This document shows, one piece after another, positions 35,101 through 49,600 of a DNA stretch of 64,000 bases. Each line of letters starts with the position of its first letter. Position 1 is the stretch's first letter. The stretch lies in assembly GCF_000182925.2 (NCBI RefSeq), contig NC_026505.1, forward strand, positions 5,642,001 through 5,706,000. Reading direction: 5' to 3'. Source of the stretch: Neurospora crassa OR74A (taxonomy: Eukaryota > Ascomycota > Sordariomycetes > Sordariales > Sordariaceae). Below the pieces are notes generated by a model. That model was given only the letters and a program-made list of their open reading frames with translations, searched no databases and had not been told where the DNA came from. Made by a program: the position numbers and the translations under genes.

Positions 35101-38100
35101 CCCTAGAACAGGAGGGGGTAATTATTTAGAATAATTAAATTATTTAATATTTGAAGATTAATTACCGGGTGCCCTTTAAAGCTATTTTTAATTTCCTACT
35201 ATATTATAAAAACGGAGTAGGCAAACAGGGTAGTATACTTTACCTAATCTATTTTACCTTATTTATATAGGACATTAAAGATTTTATTAATTATAGTTTA
35301 ATCTTTTTTACTAACGGGATATATCCTTATAATTACTTTATAATTCTACTAGCCGTTTATAAGCGGGACTTTTATTATATTTTCGTTAGGTATATTTACT
35401 AGTCCGCCCTCCTTTTATAATTTAGGAAATCGAGTAGCGAATTATTTTAAAACGGCTACTACTCGCTTACTACCGGCGAAGATATATACTCCTTCTTCCG
35501 TAATAATCTCTAACGCCTTTTTATCTATTCTTATACCCAATATTAAATACTTTTCAAATATTTTAAGGAAGCTAGACTATAGGGACTTCGAATTAGGGCT
35601 AAGGGTCGTATCTTCTTTACTAAGCGTAGTAGGCAGTGCAGTTATTATATTAATAAACGTAGTAATATTAAAATCGAGGTCGATGTTAGCTAGTATATAG
35701 TACGTTTAATAAATAATATTAATAGTTTATTTAACGGTTAACCCGTCGTTCTCTATAATATTTAATACCTAGGTAGCTATAGTAGTATTGCAAATATTGG
35801 CCTATATAATTACGAAGAAGCCGTCTATATTATATTCTATAATTCTACCGATTTTTTACTTCCGGGGAATAATTAGAATTTTATCGCTAATATTCTTTAT
35901 TAGCGCTACTATAAGTGAACGGGCATCGACTACAACGCTAATAATAGCCGGGTATAATAAATTAAAAAGAAAATTCCTATTTTTAAATAGGGCTATATAG
36001 TAGATTAGAACTATATATTCTTCCCTAGGTCGTAAAATAGTTTTCTTTAACGTAATAACCTTCCTTAAATAATAATTCGGGGGTTTTAATACTTTAAATA
36101 CTATACTAAAATTATTTTGCGGAAGGCGAACTTCTAATATATAGTAGTTAATATCTACTTATCGCAGGTAAAGGAAGGAGTTTGCTAGTAGAAGATTTGG
36201 TTCGAGGTTGTTAATTATCTAACTAGCGGCTATAGTCTTTAATAGAGTAGGATACCCTTTAACGTTCGTATTAAGTAAGTAAAATATAAAAGTAATTTAT
36301 TCTATTAATTTAATTAATTTACCCCCTACTCCCTTTACCCTAATAGAATATTTAATAAATATACTATAATTAAAGGTATTAAAGAAAGTACAGCCAATAA
36401 TTATTTTACCTACGCCTAAATTTATATACACCTCTACCGGGTTTAATTCTAAGGTAGTTTAGGTAAGTATACGAAGGTGTGTAAATCTTAATAATAGTCC
36501 TTAACGGAATTATTCATTTTCCTAGGGAACAGCGGTTTAAATAGGGAGGATTGTAACGAGGCAAGCCGTATTTTACTCTTTACTACTCTCTTTAATATTA
36601 TATTTATTAACGTACTCGAATAATTAATTTTAAGAAGAGAAATCTTATTTATATTTTTAATATTTATAAAAATTAGAATTAGGGAGGGCGGCAGGGATCC
36701 TATTAATATTTATACCAACTAAGGCACGGTAATTCTCTATATATTATTATTTTATAATTATTAAATTGAATTTTTTTAAATACTTAGAATAAATTAATTA
36801 ACTACTATATATATAGTAAACCAAAGTATTAAAGTTGTACTCCTCCGAATTATCCGTAAAGTTAGCTAAATCTAAATCTATATCCGTATTTTCTATAGTA
36901 TAATTAGTACGGGTTCTACCAATTTCACGGCTCCGGTCGTAACTATTACTACAATCGGCAGCTTAATCTCTAGAACGGTTACTACTATAATTATAATTGC
37001 AGTTATTATAGTAATCGCGGTTATAACCGTTACTATTATTATAATTATTACTACAATTATAGCTATAATTCTCGCTATTATTATAATTACCGCCCCGATC
37101 GCAACTATAATTGTAGTTACTACCTCTATTGCAACTATAATATCGATTATAATTACAATTATAGTTAGTCGCCTACCCGAATTTAACTTATTCTTATTAT
37201 CCGCAATTAACGTACTTACTTCTTACTATAATAAATAATATAGCCTTAATTTTTTTAATATCCTCGAGGTAGTCCTTAATTTAATTGAACGTCGGGGGAG
37301 TACAAAGTACCGTTTTAATATTAATATTTATACTATTCTAAATTTAAATTATAATACTATACTAATTATCGCTACTTTTAGAGAGAATACCTATAGCTCG
37401 GGCGAAGTAGAATTACTTTAAGATATATATTAAAACTATATTCTTATCCTTATAAATATTATAAAGAATTAATCTTCCTTTATTAAACTTCCTAATTGTA
37501 ATAGTTAAATTGGGGGTAAATCTCTTTACTAAAGCCTTAGTTAAGTTACCCAAAGATTTATAATAGTATTACCTTCTAGCGGGGTCTAATTAATTATACT
37601 ACTATATATAAACCGCGCCTTGTAGGAAGGTAGGCTACATACGAATAAACTATTTCTCGATGGAGTTTATATAATTGTCTTCTAATAAAGTATTAAAACG
37701 ATTAACGAATATAGTAGTATTAGTATAAATAATACTACTACTATTCTCGACTATTCCTATATCCTCGGAGTTATTAGTAAAGGGGTTAAAGGTTCTAATA
37801 TTATTACGCTTCAATTTAAGTTTATCGTTAGGGTTACTATATATTTAGCGGGTAGTAAGGACGCAATAGGGATTATAAATATTAAAATATTTAAAGGGGA
37901 AATCCGAATTTTTACCTTTATTATTTCTATTATTAGTATTATTACCTTTATTATTAAAATCGCTAAGGGCGGCGGCGACGGAACGGGTATTAGGGGTAGA
38001 AGGGGGATTATTATTACCTTTAACTTTATTAATAGTAAAGGGTTCGATAATAATAGGAGAGGGTTTGCTAACCTTACTAATATTTTTTTATATAGTATAT

Positions 38101-39880
38101 TATAAAATAGCCTTATTAATTTCATTGTAGGATAACTCCGGGTAAGCCGCCGCGTAAACGTTTCTTACGTAAAAATCGTATATTTCTTATATATACTTTA
38201 CATATATATCGGCTTGCTTTTTGAATATTCGGCGAAGGCTATTATTTCGGTCGTGTAATTTATTAATCTAGTCTATAAAGTTTTATTTAATAAATTCCTT
38301 ATTGTTATTTACTACCCTAGTAATACGAGGGTTATTACGCGGGCGAGTACGCGGGCGAATTAGCGGGTTGCTATTGTACGAGGTGGGGCTTTGGTAATTA
38401 AAGTTATAAGGTGCTAGGATATATTAGCGGATTTTGGGGTTGGCTCACGTATAGGGAGGAACTTTAATATATTAGACGCCTTAAGCTTCGGTGAAGTCTT
38501 TAATAGTAGGTTTAGCGTAGGCGGCGGGTTTAAGGGCGGTGCTACTATTAGTAGGAAGATTTTTAAAGTTAGAAGGGGGGTGATAAATAGTAATAATATT
38601 AGAGCCGTTAAATTATATATTAGGAAAATATCCGGGTATTTCTACTACTTTACCTTTTCCTTTATTGGGCGGAGGGAGGTTGTTTTTAGCGAGACTTAAT
38701 AAGGCAATAGCTTTTATTACTTATTTATAATTGGCCGAAATATCGGACTCCAAACCTGCGATAGTGGTTGTAAGTTTATTAATACGATCGCCTTATGCGC
38801 GGGTATCTTTAATATAAATAGTAAATTACTTGTATATTTTAGTTTTAAATTGCCTTATATTATTGTTGATACTTTTAATTATAGCGTCTATATTATTAAA
38901 ACGTTTCTAAAGTTTCTTATTAGTAACGCGGGGAGGGATATTTCTATAGGAACTATTATTATTTTAATTGGAATCGTCCTCTCGTCCGGCGGTTATTGTA
39001 TTATAATTATTTTATTATAAATTATGCTTCTAGGGCGAAGTTTAGTATAGTATTAAATTCTTTAGCGGATTAATTACTAAAGACTATTAAAATTTACTAG
39101 GCGAAAAAGCGCTAGTTATAATAGAAATAATATTATTAATAATACTAAATTTCAGTTAGTTTATAGTAGTGAAAGGACCGGCTTGGACTTAAGTAATATT
39201 ATGGGTTAGAGTAGAGTTCTCGTGAAATTGAGGTAGGATTAAGGATTGAGTACTTAAATAGTTTTTATTGTAGGTTGAGGGTATTAATAGTTTACGAAGT
39301 GAGCGATATAAAATCGTTTGCTCCGGAGGGTCTTTATCGGCTATAATATGCAATAGTTGTTAAAAAGGTTAATATAAATTCGTCTATTTATAATTATAAG
39401 GTTAGAGGGTAATAAGATTAGAGTAATAATAGAGGAGGTGAATAGGAGGGTATTTGATTTCGCTAATACTATTTTATAATAAACGATTATTAAATTTAAT
39501 AGGGAGGAGAGAAAGCGATAATTATTTTTCGATAAAATAATTGTAGGTTACCTTTCGTATTGAAGATTAAATAAATAAAGCTCGGATTGGAGTAGTATAG
39601 AGGTTCTAATATACTCGGGCGATGCGAACCGACGCGAGTAAGATATTATAGTATAGGAAGTGTATAATACTATTTTGCGACGAATAATTGTATATTTAAA
39701 GGAAGACTCTAATATTATTTTATAATAAACAATCGAAAATTTAAGAGTAATTGTAGGGTCGGCGTCTTATAATAGACGATTTTATAATTAAGTTAGTAAA
39801 TTCGCAATAATAAAGTTAACGAACTTACTAGAAGGGGTATAAAGAGTATACTACTTACGATAATTACTAAACGTTTAATT
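32110..39880 (-). pseudogene. Element 2 gag-pol relic
   Basis: The reverse transcriptase catalytic box reads YIYINNIVIASNSVEDYY at ~34,885-34,830, with DD turned to NN, preceded by GFKN-type sequence near 34,950. The integrase reads VISIDFIVGLPKVSVKDTP at ~33,405-33,345 with its Asp intact. Near 36,900-37,170 the minus strand encodes an Asn/Tyr/Arg/Ser-rich repeat that may be the RNA-binding tail of Gag. The remaining 37.2-39.9 kb should be gag. All frames are broken. Confidence 0.82.
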
Positions 39881-39892
39881 ACAGTTACTACT

Positions 39893-40193
39893 TAATAGGG
39901 TAATACGGGTATTTTTAAATATTATAATGCTAGTGTATATTATAATATTAAAGAAGAAGATAGAGGAGGAAGAAAGCCGTGGCCGAAGGCGTACGGCGTA
40001 GGAATCCCTTTATAGGAATTCCCTTATCTTATCGCTATCCCGCATACAGGTCCAGCGACCGGGCGAGCCGGGCACGTGCCGAGGCACGTACCTAGGCACG
40101 CCAGTACCTCCAATAAGATAGACATAACTGTCAGCTATGCCCAGTCTATTTTAGTCAATTGAATTAATTATATATGCGATGTATCCCGCATTA
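39893..40193 (-). repeat. Element 2 5' LTR
   Basis: 301 bp. Begins TAATAGGGTAATACGGG and ends TATCCCGCATTA on the plus strand, then CTCCT. The differences from the other LTR are mostly transitions. Confidence 0.92.
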
Positions 40194-40198
40194 CTCCT

Positions 40199-41850
40199 AT
40201 TTACTAAAAAGGCCCGCTTAGTAATAACGAATACTTAACAATTTTTCGGTATTAAGTACAATAAGTACTTTACGTATTTCGAATATAAGTATCCGTTCTT
40301 TAACTTTATTCTTAAAGGTTAAAACGCTAATAAATAGGGTTATAATTTCGTAGTAAGTCTTTTAAAGTCTAGAAGGAGCGGTAAAATTTTATAAAATTTC
40401 CCGCAGACTTTAATATATTATTTTAGAAATACTATTCAATTAAACTTATATTCCTATAATTAATTTAAAGTTTAAAAGAGGCGTATTATTACAATAGCGG
40501 GGTAGTAGCTAATTATTATTAACGATATTCTATAGTTGCTTTCTTAAATTTCTAAATAAACTTCTAAAGGGAGGGGGGGGTAGGATATAAATTATAGTAT
40601 AGGCGGCGGTATTATAAATATATCCTAAAGGAAGATAGTATTAAGGGTTTAGGGTAATTATAATAAATAAGGGTGATATTACTACATTTTGGACATCTTC
40701 GAGGCTTACTAGTATATTATCATCGAAATTATTATCGAAATTTTCATTATCAATAGGATATTATTCGTTAATTAACTAATAGTCGGCTAAATACTACAAC
40801 TCTTCAGTATTTGGAAAGTCTTCCTTAATAGTAGTAGTAATATCCTCAAAGTCATCTTCTTATTATTTTTATTATATAAATTCAACTAGTTCGGCTTTAT
40901 TAAAATCCTATCGACTATTAATATAAGTTTAGCGTATTCGAAATAAATACTAATATACTATTATAAAGTTTAATTAATTAATATAACTAGCATTACCGTT
41001 ATTATTACTATTATTAAAAGTTTTAGCTTTACCTTTAGGATTGCAGAGTACCTTACTCAATAATCTAAACGTAATTGCCTAAACGGACTAGCGCTTTAGT
41101 TCTCTCTTCTATTGATCTATTTCGATACATTTACTTAATATAAGGGTATTCTATTTATATACGGTTATTACAAAATAAAGTTATTATATAATTACGAAAT
41201 AAAGTAAAGTTTATACGCAGTTAATAAAGGTAAAGGTAAGCGCTTAGTAAAAGTTTCTAGTAAATAAATTTAACTACCGAACTTTCGTCGAAAAGGTAAA
41301 ATTTTAGTACAAAATTATAAGCTTCAGTACTTGCGCTGGCAGTTCTATTTCAATACGCGATTGTACCGATTACCTATTAAATACTAGCTACAATAACGAA
41401 TTTAAATAATAATTAGAATTTAAATATATATAAGTATTTTAATACCCTTCCGATAATATTTATTAATTTAGTACTTTCTTTATATATACGTTACACTTAA
41501 TATAAGATTATCGGTTTAATAGTCTATATATCCCAGTTCGTTCAAATACTATAGTAAAACCGAACCCCTTTTTATATCCCGGTTAGTAGTATATATTTTA
41601 CGGCAATAGGCAATATTTTAAAAGAAAGAGAAAGAATTAATATACTTATATACTATATAATATAAAGAAATAAATACTAGATTATTATATATAAAGGAAA
41701 AAAAGGAAGAAAAAAGAACGAAAATGAGAAAGAAAAAAAAAGGAAAAAGAAAATAAAAAGAGAAAAAAAAAATAGGAAAAGAAAAAGAAAATACAATAAT
41801 AATAATAATATAATAATACTATATAAAAAGATTATTATTATTATCCCTAT
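40199..41850. other. TIR-element segment C1, no recognisable gene
   Basis: AT-rich remnant continuing the host element after element 2. It includes a purine-rich low-complexity stretch at ~41,620-41,810. No coherent reading frame was followed. Confidence 0.5.
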
Positions 41851-41859
41851 TACTAAGGA

Positions 41860-43150
41860 TATTAACCGTCTCTTTCCTCTTCTTAGCCCCCTTATTACTA
41901 CCGGCCTTCTTACCCTTACTCTTCTTCTACTTCTTTCTATTAAGGGCGGGGGTATTATCCTCGGGCGGGGCGTTTATAATATTATCTATTTCGGTATAAA
42001 TAGCTTCAATATCAGCCCTCGTTCTCTATTATTATTATTATTCTACTATTAATTGTTGGATATTATACTACTAATATAATATAATATTCAATAATATACT
42101 TACCTTTCCGTATAGTACCTTAATAGTAAGGGTCTTCTCGAAGAAGTGATAGTACTAAATTTTATTATAGTTCTTATACGTAGGGATCTCTTTATACTTA
42201 TCAAGGAGTATCTTCTTAGCGCCAACTTCCATCCCAAAATCTTTAGATAAATAGAAGTACTTAATAACCTTCTAAACTAATATAGCCCACATTTCTACTA
42301 TATATTAGTATATCTATATATATAACTATAATTATAACCTAACTTACCCTTACAATAATATTTACCTAGAATAACCGAGTTTTTAGTATCTAGGTAATTC
42401 TTTATATAATAGTAGACCAACTAAAAATTATCGAAACTCCAACTATCCTTAATAGCCTTAACGATATCGGCCTTATTAACTTCAGCAACGTTCATAATCC
42501 ACACCCGGTTAACGTCCAACAACCAATACTTAATCCATACCTACATATACTAATTAATATACACTATTACTCAAATATAAATATAATTCCGAAGTAAATA
42601 TATACTAATAAGAGCTTTATTTATAATTTTATTTTGAAACCGCCTATTTATACGTATAAGGGACTTACGAACCTTAATCCAAATAGTAAAATCCTTATCC
42701 TATATAGCAATTAATATATATTAATAAAACTTATATAATATAGAAGTAAAATTATACTTACTAATTTCTCCCTAAAAACTTATTTAATAAGGGGGTTAAT
42801 ACGGGTGCCCTTTAACTCTCTATATAGAAAATACTCTTAGCGACCCTCCCTCTTCATACAGCTATCCTATTCTATACCCTTATCTACTTTACTAGTATTA
42901 TTATTATTATCCTCATCCGCTATCTTCTTTTTATTCTTCTTAATAATAAGGCGCTTAACACACACGGCACGCACCACCTTAGTCCTATTATTATTATTAT
43001 TATTATTATTATCGTCTTTATCTTCCTCTCCTTCCTCTTCTTCGTCGTCGTTATTACTATATTAGCTAGAAGGGGGGGTGCTATTAAACTTCTTAGTCTA
43101 GCCTATATCAGCGGTAAGGGCTTTATTTTACTACTATTACTATTACTATT
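41860..43150 (-). pseudogene. Spliced-looking unknown gene relic carried by the TIR element
   Basis: The minus strand is unusually readable for this block. VNKADIVKAIKDSWSFDN (~42,495-42,440) is uninterrupted; downstream come MEVGAKKILLDKYKEIPTYK and HFFEKTLTIKVLYGK, then a GTAAGTA donor (from 42103) with an AATTAATAG acceptor ~54 nt on, and a Gln-rich then Lys/Ser-rich tail (~41,990-41,870). Upstream (~43,100-42,900) the sequence is Asp/Glu- and Ser-rich. Stops fall at likely Gln/Trp codons. I do not recognise the protein; the Lys-rich tail suggests a nuclear location. Confidence 0.5.
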
Positions 43151-43457
43151 ACTATATTATATTTTAAAATAAAGTAGGGTTAATATTCTTTTTATATAAT
43201 TAGTATAATAAAATATATAAATTAATATATTATATATACTTAGAGGAATTGTATTATAGCAATATTATTATTAGGAAGAAATATTGCGTATACTAATAAA
43301 AAGACGAGAAGGAATGGAACGATAGTATTTTTTTAAATTACTATAGTATAGAAGAGACGCTATTACGATAGTATAAAAATAAATTGGGATACTAGCGATA
43401 ATGATATTAATAGTAGCGGTAATAATAATAATAATAATAGTAGTAGTAGTAGTAATA

Positions 43458-43557
43458 NNNNNNNNNNNNNNNNNNNNNNNNNNNNNNNNNNNNNNNNNNN
43501 NNNNNNNNNNNNNNNNNNNNNNNNNNNNNNNNNNNNNNNNNNNNNNNNNNNNNNNNN
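43458..43557. other. Assembly gap (100 N)
   Basis: One hundred Ns between a (GTA)n run and the first visible base of element 3. It hides most of the left target duplication of element 3. Confidence 0.95.
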
Positions 43558-43558
43558 T

Positions 43559-43772
43559 TGTAACTTAGATCTCGTCTCAATGAACAGTATTATTAAATAA
43601 GAACTTCTAGTTATAAATAATAATTAATTGAAAAGAGGAATCCGTTAGTAAGACGGATCCTTCTACAACTATTTATACCTACTCTATACTATATCGGGCT
43701 ATACCGAGCCGAATCCGGCTCAGTATAATTTAGTATATATAAACCTAGGGGAGGCGGATTCGTCCCCTAATA
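43559..43772 (-). repeat. Element 3 3' LTR
   Basis: Starts TGTAACTTAGATCTC and ends GATTCGTCCCCTAATA on the plus strand. It is aligned without length change to 54623-54836. Because it abuts a gap, a longer LTR cannot be strictly excluded. Confidence 0.82.
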
Positions 43773-43799
43773 TCTCCCGGGGTCGGGAGAAATAATTGC

Positions 43800-46650
43800 C
43801 GAATCCCCTTATCTTATTACTATTTAATTAATTATATTACACTCTTATACCTTCGGTTTACTACCGGAATTATTATTCTTCTCTTACTATTTAGTATTTT
43901 ACTATACCCAATAGCCTAAAATAATTCTATTATATTTAATATCCGAGGTAATTTATTATACCCCTATTCTTATTATTATATTAATTAAGCAGGCGCTCTA
44001 AAATATTATCTACTAATTAAACCGGTATTTAAATACTACGTATAAGTATTTAAATACTATATATAAGCGTTTAAATACTATATATACCCTAACGTAGTAT
44101 TTAACTAGTATAATTTACGTCCGATTTACTATTATTAGTAGTTCTAAAATTATTACAACTTTAATAAGGAATAATAAAAGGATTAATAGCGCCCGTATTA
44201 AACCGATAACATTTACGCTACTATTAGCCTACCGAAGGGGAAGGAACGGCCAGGGATATAATCTCTTAATTTATTTCCTCTTCGGAATTTATACCTATTA
44301 CTATCGCTATACGAATTAAACAATACCTACTTTTAATATTTAGTATAGAAATATCCCGGATAGTAGGGTTATTTAATCGGTCTATTATTATAATAGAGGA
44401 AAGTAGGGTATTAAAACGAACTTCGTATATAAGATTAATAATAGGAGTAGGGTAAAATAGTTATACCTCTAGACCCCTAATAGCAATAACTAAATTATAT
44501 ATATAATTTACTAATACTTTAATACCCAATTTTCTAACTAAATCTTCGAACCAATATAAACGAATATTAATATATTTAAAATACTATATTTAATTACTAA
44601 ACAACTTCTCCTTAAATTAGTCTATCTTTTACTAAAACTTTTATTCCTATATATATTCTTACGCCTATTAGAAATAAGTAATAGATCCGTCAAAATCCGC
44701 TAGATTTATTTTAATTAAATATAATTTATATAAGTAATTTAAGGCTCTAATAAATTACTCCAGTAGGGCATTAGAAGTATTAGTTATACAATAGGTAAAA
44801 ATTTATACTTTAGGAGGTAAAAACTCCTCCTAACCTCTATTATCGCTATTAAGGTAAAAAAGATATAGGTATTTAGCGCCCACCTATTTCATTTTCTTAA
44901 TAATAGGCAATTCGGAATAAAAAGCCTTATTATTCCTATACGTAGCCTTAATATAATCGACCTTAATATAGAAAGTACTAAATTCCTATTCAACGGTATC
45001 GAAAAACTCCTAAGCGGCACTTCTATAACAATTAATAAGGACCCCTAATTTAACTTAAAATTATTTACTAGCAATCTAATAATTAATAATATTACTACCT
45101 TCGATATTAGTAGGCCGGACTTCAATAACCCGTTCGGCATCTTCCTCCTTAAGAATTTCGAAATTTATATTATTTATACGGCCAGGCTTAATATAGAGAA
45201 GTTTATTTTAGATATTTTTATTATTATAAGCGGCGATTAGGGCTTTTACTACATTCTAATTATTATTCCTAAAGGTAGGCTAATTATTTTATATTATAAT
45301 AATAACGTTAAATAGGGGAGCAAAAGCTAAGTAATAGACAAATCCGTTACATTCGCCCTTTAGGGCAATAATCTTTATACTTTCGTATAAATATTTAAAA
45401 AGATTATAGGGAATAGAACGTTGGACGGTAGGGTCGGTTTATATAATATCGATATTACGTTCGTAGAGTATAATTTAAGGCCCTATAAAAGCCTAAATAT
45501 ACTAACCATCCGAATACTATACCTACTAACTGCTACTAACCCCCTTAAAGTTAAATATTATATTATACTTTAATTTATATATTATAATAGGGGTAAAATC
45601 TACGTTTTAGAAGGCAATAGTAAGTAAGAAGTCGATAATAATATTAATCCTAGCGATTAATAAGAAGAGGATTGCATTAGCTTTTATAATTTCGCTATCC
45701 TTCTTTAATACAAAGCCTAAAGCAGTTTCTAAGTACGGGGTTTAATACCGGCGTATAAATAAATACTAAATTATTTATAAAGCTTTATCCAATTTTTAGT
45801 TGCGTAGTTATAATTTAGGCTTATAAAAGCGAATAATCCTAAATATTCTTTATTATTATACTTATTTCCCTAGGGAGTATTTAATTTAAACCTATATTTA
45901 ATAACGAACGAAGCGGTAAAGACATTTAGTTTATTTATAGTAGGGTATTATAAAAATTAAAATAAAATTAATAGCCTATCGAAATAATTAAACGACTAAA
46001 TTATTACCGAAGACGGCTAAAATATATTTATCCGCTACATTATCCGTATAAATATTATAATTAAATATAATACAATTATTATTATCCTTTATAACGTTTA
46101 GCATCTTATAGTACACTACTTCGAGTATTTCCTTATTTTATTACATTAAATTAGCGATAAAATTACAACCAACGCTATTAGTAAAATTAAGAGAATCTAT
46201 AGCTATAATACAGATTTAGTACTATTTATAAGAATTAAATATTAAGTCCGCTATAACGAAATTTAATTTAAAGTACTTACGCTATAAATAACGTAATTCC
46301 TATTAAATTTAATATACCTAAAGTAAATAAGGAAGGAGAAGGATAAGAAATAATACATTAAGTAATAATAATTTAAAGTTTATTGTAAATTCTTATTTAA
46401 ATACTTAGGATAAGTAAATAAGGAAAGGATAATTGCAAAAAATAAAAAAAATAAAAATAATTAATAGAAGGTAATATACTATAAGCTCCCGGTTTAAAAA
46501 AAAATAATATTAACATTATTCGTAAATAATAAAAGCGAAAAAATAATAGTTATTAAAGAAGAAAGAGGAAAATACTAAATAGGAAAACTTTATACAATAA
46601 AAAAAATAAATTATAAATGAAAATAAATAAAGGAAAATACTTTAGGGTTT
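43800..46650 (-). pseudogene. Extra RIP-damaged ORF downstream of pol in element 3
   Basis: The minus strand gives long coherent sequence with RIP-type stops, including IKIIALKGECNGFVYYLAFA (~45,380-45,320) and LKEEDAERVIEVRPTNIEG (~45,155-45,100). It lies between the end of pol (~46.8 kb) and the 3' LTR, where most Ty3/gypsy elements have no gene. I do not recognise the family. It could be an env-like or captured gene, or part of another nested element whose ends I did not find. Confidence 0.45.
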
Positions 46651-46699
46651 ATATAACGCCCTTTATTAATAGTAGGGAGAATGACGAATTCGGTTAGCC

Positions 46700-49600
46700 T
46701 TAAACGCTAATAATAAATCCATTATTAATCGAAGGGTCGATAAATTCATTCTATTTCCTTATACAATAAATATAGGCTACACTCCTTCTACTAAACCCTT
46801 CTTCTTCACCGCCGCCGGTAGGGCGATAACTATATTAGTCCGTAGGATAGTCTTTACTAACATTTACTTTAACGAAACGTATCTAAACTATTCTTTTTCC
46901 TTTTACTAATCGATAAGGAACCTTCTTTTATATTCTCGTACTATCTTTTCATTGAAATTTACTAGTATTAAATACTTTAATTATTATATATTTATTTTTA
47001 ATATATTTTTTTTTATAACTAGGAATTTAATTATTTCGCTTTTATATTTATAGATTTTTATACAACGTTCTACAATCTTTCTTAAAACGAAAGGTACTTA
47101 ATTATTTAATTCTATTTTAGTAGGAGGATCTTCTTATCTTTAAAAGGGATCCGGGCCCTTAACTATCCTATATAGTTAAATTACTAATACTATACAATAA
47201 AACCTTAAATCCCTTAGGAAATTGAATTTATAGGCGAAATATCTAACCTTCCTTATAATACAATATAGACTTAATTTTAGTACTAACTACTTTTATTTCG
47301 GCTTTCTAAGTAATTTATATTTATTACCGAGTCAAATATAAATTATATTCCCGACTTCGAATTATATAGGAATATACTTCATATTATAATACTATTTTAC
47401 TACTATATTAACCTCGTCGATTAATTTAGTTACTTCCTCCTAATATTCCGATTTAAATATTTATAGGGCCGCTATATTAAATAGAGTCTCTTCGTTAGAG
47501 AGTTTAATAAGGATATTTAATATTAACCAAGGTTTAAATTTATATACTACTTTATTTAGGCTTATTCCTAACGTAGTATATATTAAATTATTAAATTAGT
47601 ATTAGATAGTAGGTAGAATATTAGTCTATAATTAGTTAGAAGTAATATAATAAAAGTAAATAGCAATTTTAATAATCTAATTAATATATTTAAATTATTT
47701 ATTTATTTAGGGATAATATATTATAGAATAGAGTAGTTTAATTCCGCAAATAGAAAAGATCTCTCTTTATATTTTAAATACAAATTTTATATTTTAATTA
47801 CTAATAATCCTCTACGGAATGCCCTAATCGGTAAAACCCTAAATTTGTAATTTTATTATCGCCCAATCCTTAACTATATACGTAGAATAATTAGTTATTA
47901 ATAGGACCTTCTTACTAAATTTATATATATTAGTACTTATAGTATTTAACAATGGATAATTTAGTAGCGCTTAAAAGGTCTTTAGTACGTTTATAATAAG
48001 TATATCGGTTATAAAGTCGGTAATTATAATATAAAAGGGTTATAGTAAGGAGCGAATAGGTTAAAGCTCCCTTAGCGTTGGCTAACGATCGGTCTAATAT
48101 TTTTAATAAACTTAGTAGTAATTAACATATAATTTTACTTTCTATATTTTATAGTAAAAGTAAATATAATTAAGTTTAACTATTATATAATTGACTCTAA
48201 TATATTATTTTTTATTATATATTAAAGTTAGAATTTCGAATATATAATTTAAAGGAAGGTAGATCCGTTTTTCATTATTATAATTAATATAAAAGAGGAT
48301 ATTATTATAGAACTTAAATAGGCCGGCTAGTAAATAACCTCTACAATCCGTACGCCTTAGCAATAAATTCAGTAGGGGTACCGAATTCGCCGTCAATTAA
48401 ATTATAGTATATAATATATTAATAATCTTTTAATACTACGGATCCGTCTTGTAACTTTCTATAATCTTCGCCTTAAATTCTTATGTTAATACTAGTATAG
48501 CGGAATAGAAATTTAGCGTTATTAATTCCGTCCAATTCGCTTATATATCTTCTAATTAATCTATATTATTGCAATCGGTATAGCGGTTAAATTCTATTGG
48601 AAGTTGCGATAGTATATCGAGTATAATATTTAATAATCCCGGAATATAGAAGACGTTTAACTGAAATTGCGATACTTAATTTGCTATATTAGCTAATTTA
48701 AGATTCGCTTTAATTAAATTTATAGTAATTAAAAATATATATTTTAGGATCCCTTTCGCCGGCGAATAATTTATTAAAATAGTAATAGAATATTCGTTAG
48801 ATTAAGCTATTTTCCGCTATTTCTTTAGAATTTAAATTATTATTACAACTTTAATTTTTATAGAACTATAGTACTTCTTAATAGGGGTTATTTTTCGAAA
48901 AATAAAGGCGATTAAACGAATTTACTTAATAGGAATATTATATTTAGGTATATCCTTACTATTCTATTTATCTATAAATTAGAAGGCTATAGCGCTAAAG
49001 CCCTATTTATATATATTAATTTTAAAAAAGAGTAGCTATAAGCGATTATAGTACTATAATTTAATTTAATTATATAAGTCGGCCTATATAATCTCAAAAG
49101 ACCTCCGTTCTTCCTTAGTAGGGATAAATTTTATTTTGGTAGTATAAGCCTTGTAGGCGTTTTTAAACGCTTTAGTAGGTAGTTCTCCTAACTTACGTCC
49201 TTATTAGAATAATTCAATTTTATAATATTTAAATAGAGCACTTTTAATTTAGAATTAAGTAACGCCGGACTGAAATTATCCTACTATACCGATATAAATC
49301 TCTAGCACTTCTAAAGTTTTAGGGAATTTAATTTATTTAAAAGTAATAATATAATTATTAGTACGGCTAATTCCTTCTCTATCTACTATATAGTTAAATA
49401 ATTTTACCGACGGATACCCTATAAAAAACTTATTTATACTAATATAAATACAGTATTTATTAATAATACCCAATACTACTCGAAAATACTTAAAATATTC
49501 TTCGGCCGTTTTATTAAATATAATAATATTATTAATATACGTACGAATAAAGTACCAATATTTAAAAAAATAGTAATTTATAAAGCGTTAAATAAAAGCC

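Larger units (their letters stand above)
31793..40193 (-). mobile_element. Element 2: Ty3/gypsy retrotransposon, RIP-degraded
   Basis: 301 bp LTRs at 31793-32093 and 39893-40193 are flanked by a perfect CTCCT duplication (31788-31792, 40194-40198). On the coding (minus) strand the LTR runs TAATGCGGG...CCTATCA, consistent with an original TG...CA. Reverse transcriptase and integrase read on the minus strand. The 8.4 kb copy is inactivated by many RIP-type stops. Confidence 0.93.

Noticed and set aside
37811-38125. 104-codon minus-strand frame as a membrane protein gene
   Set aside because: Ile/Leu-rich reading of AT-rich element 2 DNA; part of the degraded gag region, not a separate gene.
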